From assembly GCA_963930645.1 (NCBI GenBank), contig OZ005648.1:153270535-153334534 (forward strand): a DNA stretch of 64,000 nt, read 5' to 3'. Origin of the DNA: Salticus scenicus. Taxonomy: Eukaryota; Arthropoda; Arachnida; Araneae; Salticidae. Of this stretch, positions 47,148-57,640 are shown piece after piece. Positions within the stretch are counted from its first letter, which is position 1; each line of letters starts with the position of its first letter. The position numbers were made by a program, and so were the translations under genes. The notes under the pieces are model-generated. The model saw only the letters and a program-made list of their open reading frames with translations. It was not told the DNA's origin and made no database searches.

Positions 47148-48621
47148 GATGTGAAAATTATTATATTTATCCGACTGAGATATATGACCTTAAAAAAATA
47201 TGTAATCAAAGCAACATTTGAAATTACTTCTTCTTGCTTGACACATTTTTAAAAAAAATTGTAAGTTTAGGTATCTTGAAAATTTAGTTGAAGAATAGGA
47301 GTAGAAACTGACTACATTGTAATGTAAGAAATAGACCCAAATTAAATCTAGAAATCTAATCAACTGAATCGTGATGTAACGCCAAAAATTTCTATCCAAA
47401 AACTCTCTTTCCATAAAACTTAAGATGCCTTTTCGTTTGCCAAAACAATATGTTCGACTGAGCAAAGTAAGATTCAAATTTTACACTTTTTTTGAAGAGG
47501 AACTATTTGAAAAAAATACAACAAATCAAATAAAAAATTAATTGATGAATAAAATAACTGTGCACTGACTGTTTGCAATGACTTTATTACTTTGTATGAA
47601 TTGCTTGCGATCGTTGAAAAATTGCCCTATCTGAAAAGATTATTAAAACTGCTAAAAAGAAAAGTAAATTAAAAAAAAAAAAATCCGTATTCCAATTTAC
47701 TTTTTGCTCCTGTCTCTTGCCTGAAGTTTCCAATATGTATATATATATTAATTTTGCCTTTGTCTTTGAACCTTTGAAGCTCATCTTGTTGAAACATGGA
47801 CCTTCTGTAATGTATTTGAGACAGGGGTCGCATACAGGTGCAGATTTTACAACATTTTTTTATATATAGTAGTTATCTTTTAAATTAATTTTCGGTAGTT
47901 AAATAAAGGGGGGGGGGGATAATTATTTTAAATAGTAGAGCCAAAACTACATCCGAATCTGAACCTGAAGAGGGTTTTTTACAAGATATGCTGATTATAC
48001 CACTGGCTGTCATCCAATCATCGACACTAATACATTTCAATGCCAATAAAAAAGATTAAATTTGCTTTCGATTAAGAATTTCAAGAGAAAACTAATATCT
48101 CAAAAGATAGACATTTATACCCATCTCCTAATTATTATCTTCATGTAATCCTTTCAAGGATGAAGGATACAATTCCTTTGTTGTAGAGAACACACCTTAT
48201 TACGCTTAATCTCATCGTGATCTAGAGCTCGCAAAAATGCTGGGCAATAGGTATGTATGATGCTGAGATTAAAGACTGGGCAAAGCAAAGGCTATTTCCT
48301 CTATACTTTTATCGTGCGATAAATTAACATTCTCCCCACCACAGTATCAGATGAATAAGAAAGGGTGGGAAGAAATACCCCCGTTTTTTTAATCAAAAAG
48401 AACGGACTATTCTTTTCTTTATAATACTAAATCTTTGAAATACCGGTTTAGCAAGATGTTCTACTGCCCAAATTTTCGTTTTGGAGAATTGGCAACGTTT
48501 ACGCGAGTAAAAGCTGTTAAATAAAAAGTGAGAGAATTTCTCGAAATTGCATTTATGTATAAGGGGCATTTGTTAAATATATTGTAAAATGGCAGTGCTT
48601 TTAAAATGTTTTACGAAAACA
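47148..48621. other. AT-rich sequence, no gene seen
   Basis: A 95-codon reverse frame at 47190-47477 has mixed composition but no motif I recognise. G10 run near 47909. Bases 48160-48420 are slightly less AT-rich. No repeat family is recognised. Confidence 0.4.
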
Positions 48622-48795
48622 TTACTCTGTATATGAAATACTGACCACCGTTCGGGGTTCTACCCTCATTTATAATATTTTACAGTTTTACTGTTGAAAA
48701 GAGAATTTTAGAAGAGTAATATATCACACACGCTGTATGCAGAACAACAGTTTTGGTTAAAAAAGGCAATTTTAATGTTGCCACTATTTTTAATA
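48622..48795 (+). repeat. dispersed repeat, copy 1
   Basis: ATGAAATACTGACCACCGTT, CTCATTTATAATATTTTACAG, TATCACACACGCTGTATGCAG and GGCAATTTTAATGTTGCCAC recur at 49296-49476 within the pogo-like element. The last block contains the hairpin GGCAA...TTGCC. Confidence 0.8.
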
Positions 48796-49037
48796 TTTTA
48801 TTTTTACTACATATTTAAAATAAAACTCTTTACAAATAAGACTTTGGCCAAAAAAAAAAAAAAAAAAAAAATACACGGCAGCCTAATTTAATCCAATGTT
48901 ATTCTGTGGAGAAATTTATTTTCAAAATTACTCATTACCTAATGTATTTTTTTTTTAATCCTGTTTTTACATTTAGAAAATTCACAACCATTAAATTGAA
49001 TCCCGTTTTCAAAAAGTATTATTTTAAATTTTTAATA

Positions 49038-49800
49038 CAGTAAAACACCGTTTACACGGCTGTCGTTTATACGTCTTTTACAGTTATATATACTTTTAGT
49101 GAAATCTCGGTTCAGTAATATTCATTTAATGCAAAAATTCGTTTATACGTTGCTAGGTTATACGTCTTTTCCACTTTTCTTAAAAGAGCAAAATTTCTCG
49201 AACGGTCATTTTCCGATATCATTATATTATTTTTTCGCTCGAAATAACGGAGATGTTTCATAAAAAGCATCTCAAATGAAAGGACATAGGAATGACACCC
49301 TGTGTATAAAATACTGACTATTCAAGACCACTATTCGGCGTTCTCCCCCTCATTTGTAATATTTTATAGTTTTTCACAGTTGAAAAGATAAGTTTAGATG
49401 TTTAGAATATGTCACACATGATGTACGCAGAATTTGGTCAAAAATGGCAATTTTAATGTTGCCACTATTTTTTTTTTTTTTTTTTTTTAAGAAGAAGAAG
49501 AAGAAGAAGTAATGAGTTGCCAAGTAATAAATATAAAACTAAAAGAAAAAAATTAAAAATATTGTAGCAGTATTTTAAACATGTAGTAATATTTTTTATG
49601 TATACCCATTTTATTTCATCTGATCCTACAATCTTAAAAAAATTATTATCATATTCACATTTTTACATAAACCTTCCTTCGCTGCTATTAAATTTGTAGT
49701 AACCCAAGTTTTAATTTTTTTAATTTCGATTATACGTGTTTTCATTTATACGTCCTCTTAATTCAGTTCCTTTGAGAGACGTATAAACGGTGCTTTTCTG
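49038..49800. mobile_element. pogo/Tigger-like non-autonomous element
   Basis: CAGTAAAACACCGTTTACAC and its inverted counterpart GTATAAACGGTGCTTTTCTG define a 763-bp element flanked by TA (49036-49037, 49801-49802). The form CAGTAAAACACCGTTTA with a TA target is typical of pogo/Tigger elements. TATACGTC motifs repeat near both ends. It contains copy 2 of the 48622 repeat and a (AAG)n tract at 49488-49509. No transposase frame. Confidence 0.85.
49296..49476 (+). repeat. dispersed repeat, copy 2, inside the pogo-like element
   Basis: Aligned with 48622-48795 over its length. It is preceded by TGACACCCTGTGTATA (49291-49306), resembling the terminus of the element that ends near 53694. That suggests a second transposon nested in the pogo-like one. 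Confidence 0.7.
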
Positions 49801-49974
49801 TATTTTATTTTAAAGCTCTAGAGTGCGAAAAATTAATTAAGAGTATTTTTTGTACAATTTTATAGCTTAAAAGTGAAATATTAATAATAATAATAATAAT
49901 TTTTAGAAAACGTTAATCAATTTAACGGCTAAGAAATAAAATTTCATGCATACTAAAAAAACTTATATTGTGCA

Positions 49975-50432
49975 CAGGGTTAGAAATAAGCAGTCGTTAG
50001 TCGTATTTTGCGACCAGTTTTTTCATTTTGATGCCTAGAATTCCAATCATAGGTGCCATATTTGATGCCTGGATTTTTTCCTCATCATATCTAATAATTT
50101 TCCCAATCCCATCAGACAGCAAACAAGTCTATTTCACCTATTTCACAAGTCTATTAAATTGTGGTGGAATGGTGTATCTTCTGGGTGAAGAATGAATTTG
50201 CGATTTTAAATATGTATGTTTAATATTGTCAATGTAATTACATTCATTACATAAATATTTTTTATATAATCTTGCATATAATATTTACAAGTTGATTCTT
50301 TATTATTATTATTTTTTTTAAATATACATATTTAATTATAGATGGCACCTAGATTTTTAATTTGGGCGCCTAAAAAATTTAATCCAGGCGTTATTTTGAC
50401 GCCTAGTTTCAAAATTCTTATTTCTACCACTG
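49975..50432. mobile_element. hAT-type element with perfect 8-bp target duplication
   Basis: CAGGGTTAGAAATAAG and CTTATTTCTACCACTG are the ends. ATTGTGCA flanks exactly at 49967-49974 and 50433-50440. Near both ends, TGCCTAG, GGTGCC and GCGCC motifs recur, in keeping with hAT subterminal repeats. The element is 458 bp with no transposase. An open frame starting inside its right part continues into a (TA)n tract and is not a gene. Confidence 0.93.
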
Positions 50433-50439
50433 ATTGTGC

Positions 50440-50478
<39 letters not shown>

Positions 50479-50635
50479 CATTATTTACAGCTGCATCATA
50501 AATCTTAACGATGTGATCGCTTTCTCTCTTTCGTTCAAATTAAACTAATTAATAAATTTTACAATATGCATAGAACAAATAATATTTCTTTCGAAATATT
50601 TTATTAAAAAACAAAATTATGAACCAACTGAAGTC

Positions 50636-50740
50636 TGGAAGACCCCACAGAGGGCATACCACCCAGGCCTAGGACCCTAGCGTAGCTGGTGGACAATCGA
50701 CCTTAGACCCTACGCCAACTTCATCGATGTACTCAGCAAA
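50636..50740 (+). mobile_element. SINE 3' fragment
   Basis: GAAGACCCCACAGAGGGCAT, CCAGGCCTAGGACCCTAG and GACAATCGACCTTAGACCCT match, in order, the body of the SINE at 59074-59302 (GAAAGACCCCCACGGAGGGC; CAACCTTAGGAACCTA; GTCAATCGGCCTTAATACCC). The tRNA-like head is missing. Confidence 0.75.
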
Positions 50741-51908
50741 AATCTAACAGGGTTCGTAAAAATCTGCTTTCTCCCCACCACCTACATCTTCCATGAGTAA
50801 TTATAACCATTAAACTTCCTTTTTAAATTTATAAGTATATTTTATGATGAAAATTACTCTACAAAATTAGTGGTGGAAGATTCAGCAGGAAAATGCAGAC
50901 CGAATGAACCCTGTCTGAAATATTGCGTTGTAGTCATAGTTCATATATTCTTTGCCTACACCAGATAAGGAGGAATAACCTCTAACCTCTATTGGAAATG
51001 CATTTAAAAAACAAATGTATAAATATAATTTTTTCGCAAAACACTTAAAAAAAAAAAAAAAAAAATTGAGCAATATATATATGGTGATTTATTATTAAAG
51101 AACTCAGCTTTTTTTTTTTTTTTTTTTTTTTTTAACGACAAAAATTTCTTTGATTATGACAATGAATAATTTGAATGATATCTTGATGAAATATAAACCA
51201 TATGACAAATCTCTGATCTTTTCAGAGATTGGTCTGTATTAGAAAAGATTTCCTGTACCGGCATATGTTTAAGTGAAAAGTTCGAAACAGAAACTAAATA
51301 GAAATTAAAAAATATATATAATCAGTACCATGGATCATAAGATGATCATAAAAAGAGGTAAAACATAACCATTTGGGGGATCCAGAGCCGTGTGTGTGTG
51401 TGTGTGTGTGTGTGTTCTAATTCGAACAATTGAAAACAATCTTACAGAGAGATTTTATGGACTAGTTAGTTACATACTAAAATTTTAAATATTTAACTTT
51501 CACTACGGGAAAAATAGATAGACAATAAATATTATGAAAAGAAATTTCAAAATTACTGTTACTGAAGCCAACTTATAAATAAATAAATAAAGTAATTATT
51601 ATACTAATAATGAAAAATATTAAGATTTAGAAACTCATTGAAGTTTTTAATTTTATAATATAACTTGTCATTTGATGCCGAAGGCTGATACCTTATTTTA
51701 CACTAGCGGTAGTCAATTCAGTCCCTACCGCCAACTAGTAAAGGGGGGGGGGGGTAGTCCGATACTGAAACACTTTCATTTTTTGCAAATTTAATTGATA
51801 TTTTACAAACACTGAAACGAGAAAATTCTTTATTTTTATGTGCTTTAACTTCACATAACTCACTTTTATAAATTCTATAAAGTAAAATTACTTCTCTATA
51901 AATCACCG

Positions 51909-51941
<33 letters not shown>

Positions 51942-52245
51942 ATATAAACATAGCTGCATTTGAGCTAATGTTATGTGCATTATCTCTATTTCTGTTGTCT
52001 TCTTTTAATCATAATATGTTATTTAATTTATGATGTGTAATGAAAAGAGACTGGTTGTTATATGTCATTATTTCTTACAATTTCCTTAAAGAGGTAATAA
52101 ATAAACGTACATTATTTTAATATACTGACTTAGATTTAAATACTTTTATTTTAGCTGTTTAGTAACCTATTTAGGCTTTTGTAGATTGTTGTGGTAATAT
52201 AATTATATGTTTACTTTGCATTATACGCCTTCTTGTTCTTATATA
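50741..52245. other. AT-rich filler, no gene seen
   Basis: T26 at 51107-51133, (TG)n at 51391-51414, G11 near 51744 and T27 near 51909. Short frames here cross homopolymers. No repeat family is recognised. Confidence 0.5.
51391..51414. repeat. (TG)n microsatellite
   Basis: Twelve TG units. Confidence 0.95.
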
Positions 52246-52247
52246 TA

Positions 52248-52880
52248 CATAATATTCCCGATTATCCGCGGAATTCGGGGTCATGGGTTTCGCGGATAAA
52301 CCGCAAAAAGGTTGGAAATAATAGATAAATGACATTTAAAAAAAAAAATCTGTCTCAAAAGCGCGAAAGTATTGCGTATAAAACTTAATACAAACAATAA
52401 AAATATTCGCATTTTGTAAAAAATATTTGCATTTTATGTACTGCGGGAGGTAAACGCAATAAATAAAAAAAGTGTACTTGAGATGAAGCCAATGTACATC
52501 TGTAAGCTAATTTATACACTAAATTAAACAGCACTACAGTCATGCCAATCTTTTAATTTATTTCGGAGCTTTGTAAATATACACTACTTTACTTGTACTG
52601 AAATTTTTTCCAATATTTAATTACGATTAAATAAGAAGAAAAATGCTCTTCAAGAAAAGTGGTGAGAAAAAAAAAAAAAAAAAAAAAGACTGGTACGAAA
52701 AATGCTTCGAAATAAATTAAAATGATGGCATAGCTGATAGCGTACATTGTATTGTTCAAAAAACAAAACAAAAGCTACACAGTTCTTTATTTTTACATTT
52801 TCTTCCTTTAAAAAATAAAAAAAAAAATAAAAATTGATCCCGCCTTTTTTCGACGCCCGCGGTTAATCCAGAGTTTACTG
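52248..52880. mobile_element. pogo/Tigger-like element, degenerate left end
   Basis: The right end CCGCGGTTAATCCAGAGTTTACTG is the complement of CAGTAAACTCTGGATTAACC, and the left end CATAATATTCCCGATTATCC matches it at most positions. TA flanks both ends (52246-52247, 52881-52882). Inner CGCGGAATTCGGGG and GACGCCCGCGG reinforce the pairing. A CATACTTGCC-family element is nested at 52538-52735. Confidence 0.7.
52538..52735. mobile_element. CATACTTGCC-family element nested in pogo-like element
   Basis: Left CATGCCAATCTTTTAATTTA with TTTCGGAGCTTTGTA pairs with GAAAAATGCTTCGAAATAAA and TTAAAATGATGGCAT on the right. The middle keeps the family block AATTACGATTAAATAAG. A poly(A) run (about 52667-52686) has grown in it. 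Confidence 0.65.
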
Positions 52881-53061
52881 TATATATATATATATTATGG
52901 GTGCACCATAAGTCTGGACACATTTTAAAAGTTTCTATCTATTAAATGAATTGATAGAATTGAACGCGGTTTGAGAAAAAAAAAAAAAAAACATTCTCGT
53001 GATGGGAGATTTTTTTTTTTGTTGTTGTTGTTGTTGCAAAGAAAAAAATATAGTTAACACG

Positions 53062-53134
53062 GCCTGGATAGCTCAATTGGTAGAGCCTTGACCTTGTAAG
53101 TCAGTGATCCGGGGTTCGACTCCCGGTCCAGGCA
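53062..53134 (+). tRNA. tRNA-Thr(UGU)-like gene
   Basis: The 73-base cloverleaf has a perfect acceptor stem (GCCTGGA with TCCAGGC, discriminator A) and D stem GCTC/GAGC. The anticodon arm is TTGAC-CTTGTAA-GTCAG, giving anticodon TGT, with one T-G pair at the outer end. The variable loop is 5 bases, and the T arm CGGGG-TTCGACT-CCCGG has one G-G mismatch (or an 8-base loop in a shifted register). Internal promoter boxes are intact: A box TAGCTCAATTGG, B box GGTTCGACTCC. A T4 run 4 bases downstream (53138-53141) can end Pol III transcription. No CCA is encoded, as expected for eukaryotes. Its position inside a transposon and the T-stem mismatch leave function uncertain; it may be a mobile tRNA copy. 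Confidence 0.8.
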
Positions 53135-53145
53135 TCATTTTGTCG

Positions 53146-53184
53146 GCCTGGATAGCTCAATTGGTAGAGCCTTGAACTTGTAAG
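53146..53184 (+). pseudogene. truncated second tRNA-Thr copy (5' half)
   Basis: After an 11-base spacer the first 39 bases of the tRNA are repeated with a single change (GAACTTG for GACCTTG in the anticodon arm). The copy stops at GTAAG, right after the anticodon loop, and runs into T6. It keeps the A box but has no B box or T arm, so it cannot be a functional tRNA gene by itself. Confidence 0.9.
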
Positions 53185-53694
53185 TTTTTTGTTGACGATA
53201 GTTAGACAAATAATTAAATTTTTCGCACGGATGTGAAAAAAAAAATATGCAAATGAAAGTCTTATAAATTGCACAATTTTGTGATTAGAACAGTTTATTT
53301 TTTATTTTGCCTCCTACTTGTGCATTGCTGCCTTGGTGGATAAAGCGTTATTGATGATTATTTCCCTCAGGTAAGAACCGCCAGCTGAAGCTGCAGTTAA
53401 CAGAGTTATAACTCATTTGCAAACTGTAATTTGTGGTGACGACGGACACATGGAATAGGATTTATATGCCTGTAATCTTTTGCATGCGAATAAGTACAGT
53501 TTTTCATGAAAATGTGTGATCTGGTCACGCACAGCGCCCTCTATCGACAAATAGCTTAATTATTATTTTTTCTTTACCAAAAAAAAAATCCCCCTTCGCG
53601 AGAATGATTTTTTCGCAAACCGCGTTTAATTATGCCATTTCATTCAATAGTTATGAATTTTTTAAATGTCTACAGACTTATGGGACACCCTGTG

Positions 53695-54051
53695 TATAAT
53701 ATATATATATATATATACGTATATCGAGTAATTTAAAAGCAAGAAACTTCAGAAAACATTGTTTCATAATTCATAATACACGTAGGAATACCGTTAAATC
53801 AAAATAACATGTAAAATAGATAAAATATTACTTTGCAAAAAGAGTGATAGATTAAAAAAAAAAAAAAAAAATCGTCCTATCTGGCATATGTATAATTTAA
53901 AAGATTATAAAATCGAACCAACTTAGTATGAGTGGATGAAAATCAATTAGAGCGTTTAAGAATGATAAAATGTAAATATTTAATTAAAAAGTAATCACAT
54001 TAAAAAGAAAAAAAAGTATTTAAATAAACATTACACGTTATTAGTTCAAGT

Positions 54052-54098
<47 letters not shown>

Positions 54099-54554
54099 AA
54101 TCGTTAGCTTAGAATTATGCTAATTGCGTAATTTAACTTCCGTTGAAGGTTTCAATGAACCTTAAAAACATTTTTTTTTTCCATTTGTTATTTCAAAATT
54201 TTAATTAGTCATAACTACCTTGATGCTCTACTGCTTCCTCTTTTTTTCAAGTTTTGAACGTATAATTTTCATCGAACATAAGAAGTTGTTTTAAAGATAA
54301 GTTTTGAAAAATTCACAGCTCTCACCCCCCCTCCCCCTTTTCTTCTTTTTCAAAAATTTTGCTGTTGCATGCAAGTTCTTATTTTTTTTAACGATAAAAC
54401 GTTTTATGAATACCTTTTATTTATAAAGTTTGGGCAAAAAAGAGTTCCTGTGTCTACCCTTTCTCCGCTTAAGTATCTTTTTCATGTCTATTTTTCCTTC
54501 ATTTTCACACTGTTGTTGCTGATGCTGTTGTTTACACACACTTGTGATTATGTG
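53695..54554. other. AT-rich filler, no gene seen
   Basis: (TA)n at 53697-53720 and 54060-54095, A19 near 53853 and a C-rich run near 54326. The 67-codon frame at 54369-54572 ends in the next MITE and is not credible. Confidence 0.5.
54060..54095. repeat. (TA)n microsatellite
   Basis: About 18 uninterrupted TA units. Confidence 0.95.
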
Positions 54555-54556
54555 TA

Positions 54557-54740
54557 CCATAATTTCTGGTAGATACCCCGCAGGTTATATAATCCAGTTT
54601 TGCACCAGAAATTTTAATTGATAAATAAATTTATATTTGTACGAGCTCTTCCTTCGAAAAAGTATAGATTTCTCTATTAAATAAAATTTCTGTTGGAGAA
54701 ATACACATCTTACCTGCGGCTTATCTACCAGAAATTACGG
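54557..54740. mobile_element. TA-flanked MITE, CCGTAATTTTC family, copy 2
   Basis: Ends CCATAATTTCTGGTAGATA and TATCTACCAGAAATTACGG-like inverted repeats lie between TA at 54555-54556 and 54741-54742. The length is 184 bp, the same as the copy at 46962-47145. Shared internal blocks include TTTGCACCAGAAATT, TACGAGCT and AAATTTCTG. Confidence 0.88.
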
Positions 54741-54742
54741 TA

Positions 54743-54748
54743 TTTATT

Positions 54749-54790
<42 letters not shown>

Positions 54791-55100
54791 TCAGGCTATT
54801 TTCGGTAGATTTTTGCACCTTTCTCTCCGTATTTCTACATTCTAAAGAGCAGTTTTATGCTTCTATATAAAATAAAAATAAAAATGTGCATTGTCATTTA
54901 AAATAACAATACGTGTGATATTTATGTATAAAGAATTCATAAAATAAATAAAATAGTTTATGTTATTTTTTTTTTTTTCCTAAAGGTTAAAAAATGTTAT
55001 TTTTTCACAAAAATATACAAAGTCTCCATAAATTTTTGACAAATATTTGCTAATATTGCGTATAATATTTATATATAAATAATTCACAAATATAACGCAA
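54743..55100. other. AT-rich filler with (TTA)n
   Basis: (TTTA)n/(TTA)n at 54742-54790, directly against the preceding MITE; otherwise featureless. Confidence 0.6.
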
Positions 55101-55102
55101 TA

Positions 55103-55768
55103 CAGTGGAACTTTTTAAGAGGGTCATCCTTGTCATAGACAATCTGGCCTTTGAGGTCGTTCTAAAAATCTTAACCCAAACAACGAATTCTATCAATTTA
55201 AAAGGTTTTCAATTGTTCAAATTTAAATTATTTGTCTATATTGCTTACTATTACTCATTAATAATACTTATTTTTAAAATTTTAAAAGCTTGTAAAAATA
55301 ATTTTGTTCTTCAACCATTATTTCAGGTTAAGGTCGATTCTCTACTTATCGTCGCCAGAAGCCAAAGCCAATGGTATTATTCTATGAAAAAATAATCCCC
55401 ATTATAAATCATCAACTAGCACATATTTTCCAATTGCATTTTCACATTCAGAAAATTCACAACTGTTAAACTGGCTATCGTCTCCTAAAAATTTATTTAA
55501 TTTTTAATATTTCATTCTGAAGCAATAAAATGCGATTTTTCCCTAATTGAAATTTTGTATTAGTCAGTTCAAGCAAAAAAAAAAAAAAAATCCCTTGATT
55601 CTGTAAAATATAACTCCTGAAAGAGGTATATAGTTATAAGTAAGTCTTTAACGAAGGTTAATTGTGATTAAGTTCTATGGAGAAAATTTCGGACCAGTAA
55701 AAAAATGTCCCTTAATGGAAGTGACCTTCAAATAGACATAGAGGTGGACTTTCAGAGGGATTTTGCTG
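55103..55768. mobile_element. pogo/Tigger-like non-autonomous element
   Basis: The left end CAGTGGAACTTTTTAAGAGG and the right end CCTCTGAAAGTCCACC read in complement (CAGAGGGATTTTGCTG on the + strand) are imperfect inverted repeats, between TA at 55101-55102 and 55769-55770. CCTTTGAGGTCGTTC on the left matches the complement of GAAGTGACCTTCAAA on the right. A 96-codon frame from 55105 begins in the terminal repeat and has no transposase motif. Confidence 0.7.
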
Positions 55769-55770
55769 TA

Positions 55771-56317
55771 TTTCTGGAGACTTTGATGTAATCGAGAAAT
55801 ATTAAATACTACATATACATCATCAACATTTTCTCCCTATTAAAATGAGAAACCAAACACTTAATAGCACAAAGAAACTCGCGAAAATTTTATATTGCCA
55901 ATAGCAATACAGTAAGCTATAAAGAACACTGAAATGTATTTTAAGTGAAACTTTATCATTCATAATAAATTATTCATAAAATATCTAGCTTTTAAAGCAA
56001 ATAACGTGAAAATATCATGTCAATGGCCACTAGCACATATATTCGTGTTTGAAATTGCTTTATTACAAAGCTATAACGTATGAAAGGGAAGAACTGAAAA
56101 CACATCGTCTCGAATAAAAGAAAGTAAGGATAAACCATGAGCATTTTGACTACATATATAGCTTTTGCGTGTTATGAAGAATATTTTTTAAATATGCAAA
56201 CAATGAAAAACAAAAGTCACGAAAGATTTTAATCATTCTGATTTTCTGTATTTGAAGAATGTTTTTAGAAGATAAACGAAATGCTAATGGAATGTAACAC
56301 TCTTCAGTAAATATGTT

Positions 56318-56355
<38 letters not shown>

Positions 56356-56508
56356 TATTTCACATGTTTAGAAATATTCATGTTTATAAAATAACATGGC
56401 AACGTCACAGCCTTTTTTGTTTTCCTTTTATTTATTTAAGGGGGGGGGGGGGGAAATAGACCCTACTCTTCAATATTTCACTTCTGTACTTAAACTGAAG
56501 TTTAAAGT
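55771..56508. other. AT-rich filler, no gene seen
   Basis: A28 run near 56325-56352 and a G14 run at about 56440-56453. No repeat family or gene is recognised. Confidence 0.5.
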
Positions 56509-56707
56509 CAATTCGGATTTATTCCTGGATGGGATGCCGCAGATCAGTGTCTTTCTACGGGGTCTTAGACCGTATTCACGGAAGTTTAAAAGGAAACTAC
56601 GGAAAACTCTGAACAGCTGTTCCAACGAGCTCGACGTGGTATTAAACCCGCTCCTCCCACTTACTAGCTTAGAGGAGCAGAACTTTTTGGACACTGGTGG
56701 AGCCTTA
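56509..56707 (-). mobile_element. SINE copy, reverse strand
   Basis: Read on the minus strand it has a decayed head (GGCTCCACCAGTGTCC), the GCTCGTTGGAACAGCTGTTC/AGAGTTTTCCGTAG middle and TACGGTCTAAGACCCCGTAG/AAAGACACTGATC body, matching the SINE at 59074-59302. Short frames open on both strands here (about 113 and 75 codons) arise from the SINE and are not genes. Confidence 0.75.
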
Positions 56708-57330
56708 CAGATAAAGAGTTTTACATATCAGCAATAGTGTGCATTTAAAAGATAATATCTATCGAACAAATATGCATTTGCAATAACAACTGAAATTTCG
56801 AGGATTTTAGACTTCTGTGTGACTGAAAAAAGAATTTTTGAATCAAAACAATCATTTGCTTTTGTGTTGAAGTTTAAACAGAGGAAAAAAGTATTGATTT
56901 TCGTTTCTGATCGTAGGTTAATGACAGTTTTAATGATCAAATATAAATTTTATCTGTACAGATGTTTTTTAAATCCAAGATTTTTAACTTGGCAATCAGA
57001 CATTTATGCTCCTATTATTTTCTGTTAAAAGGCTCCGGTCACCTATCATTAAAAGTCTTCTTCTAAATTGAATCAAATCTTAGGGCTGAAGTAGCTGTAA
57101 CGATAAAATATGCATGTGGGTGGACGGATGAGATTGTCGCTTTTCTTTACCACTATTGCGATACAGAAATTCTTATCGCATAATTACTGCAAAGTTTTGT
57201 AATAAAATAAAATAATTATTATTCGTAGAAAATACTGGTGGAAGCGGAAATATTTTTGGGTGTGACTGACAGCACGTTTACCGTGAAATTATTCCATAAT
57301 CATTTGTACAATATTTGTCATTTTCATACA

Positions 57331-57331
57331 T

Positions 57332-57365
<34 letters not shown>

Positions 57366-57378
57366 GGGGGGGGGGGGG
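57331..57378. repeat. T(n)G(n) homopolymer junction
   Basis: About 33 T are followed directly by about 14 G. Similar switches occur at 59523-59567 (C then A) and 34110-34135 (C then T). Confidence 0.95.
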
Positions 57379-57404
57379 TTGTAACAGCTGAAATGGTAAA
57401 TGTT

Positions 57405-57640
57405 GGGATGGATGGATGGTAAGTGGGTTGGGGGTTACGGCCAAACCTCTACGTGTGGAACCTAGGCTTGGGTGGAATGTCCTCCGTAGGAATCTTTCTA
57501 AAGGGTCCTAGTCTGTTTTCACACAAGTTTTGAAGAAAGCGACGGAAAACTCCGAGAGGTTAAGAAGACGAGCGTGACCTCATATCGAACCCAGCACCTT
57601 AATCTCTCGGCACTTTGTAAGGCAAAAAGAGTCAAGAATT
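57405..57640 (-). mobile_element. SINE copy, reverse strand, with (CATC)n tail
   Basis: On the minus strand it shows a B-box-like GGTTCGATATGAGG, CTCTCGGAGTTTTCCGTCG, a body with AGACTAGGACCCTTTAGAAA and CTACGGAGGACATTCC, and a CATCCATCCATCC tail (GGATGGATGG on the + strand near 57406). It is one of the most complete copies. Confidence 0.82.

Larger units (their letters stand above)
52897..53694. mobile_element. 800-bp inverted-repeat element carrying a tRNA gene
   Basis: The left arm (about 52897-53060) and the right arm (about 53550-53694) are inverted repeats of roughly 150 bp. Paired blocks are GGTGCACCATAAGTCTGGACA with TGTCTACAGACTTATGGGACACC, GAACGCGGTTTGAG with CGCAAACCGCGTTT, and ACATTCTCGTGATGGGAG with CCCCCTTCGCGAGAATGATT. 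Both flanks are (TA)n, consistent with a TA target (Tc1/mariner-like), although the tract hides the exact duplication. The tRNA gene starts just where the left arm stops. The inner 53208-53550 is complex sequence without a recognised frame. Confidence 0.8.

Noticed and set aside
47190..47477. 95-codon reverse-strand frame
   Set aside because: Composition is mixed, but no motif, homologue or gene context can be named; random frames of this length are expected in 64 kb.
53146..53184. Second functional tRNA gene
   Set aside because: It stops after the anticodon loop and lacks the T arm, the B box and the 3' acceptor strand.
55105..55395. 96-codon frame in the pogo-like element, considered as transposase
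   Set aside because: It begins within the terminal inverted repeat and shows no DDE or helix-turn-helix pattern.
56396..56737. 113-codon frame, the second longest in the window
   Set aside because: It starts before a G14 tract and lies largely on a reverse-strand SINE; the minus strand is open over the same stretch too.
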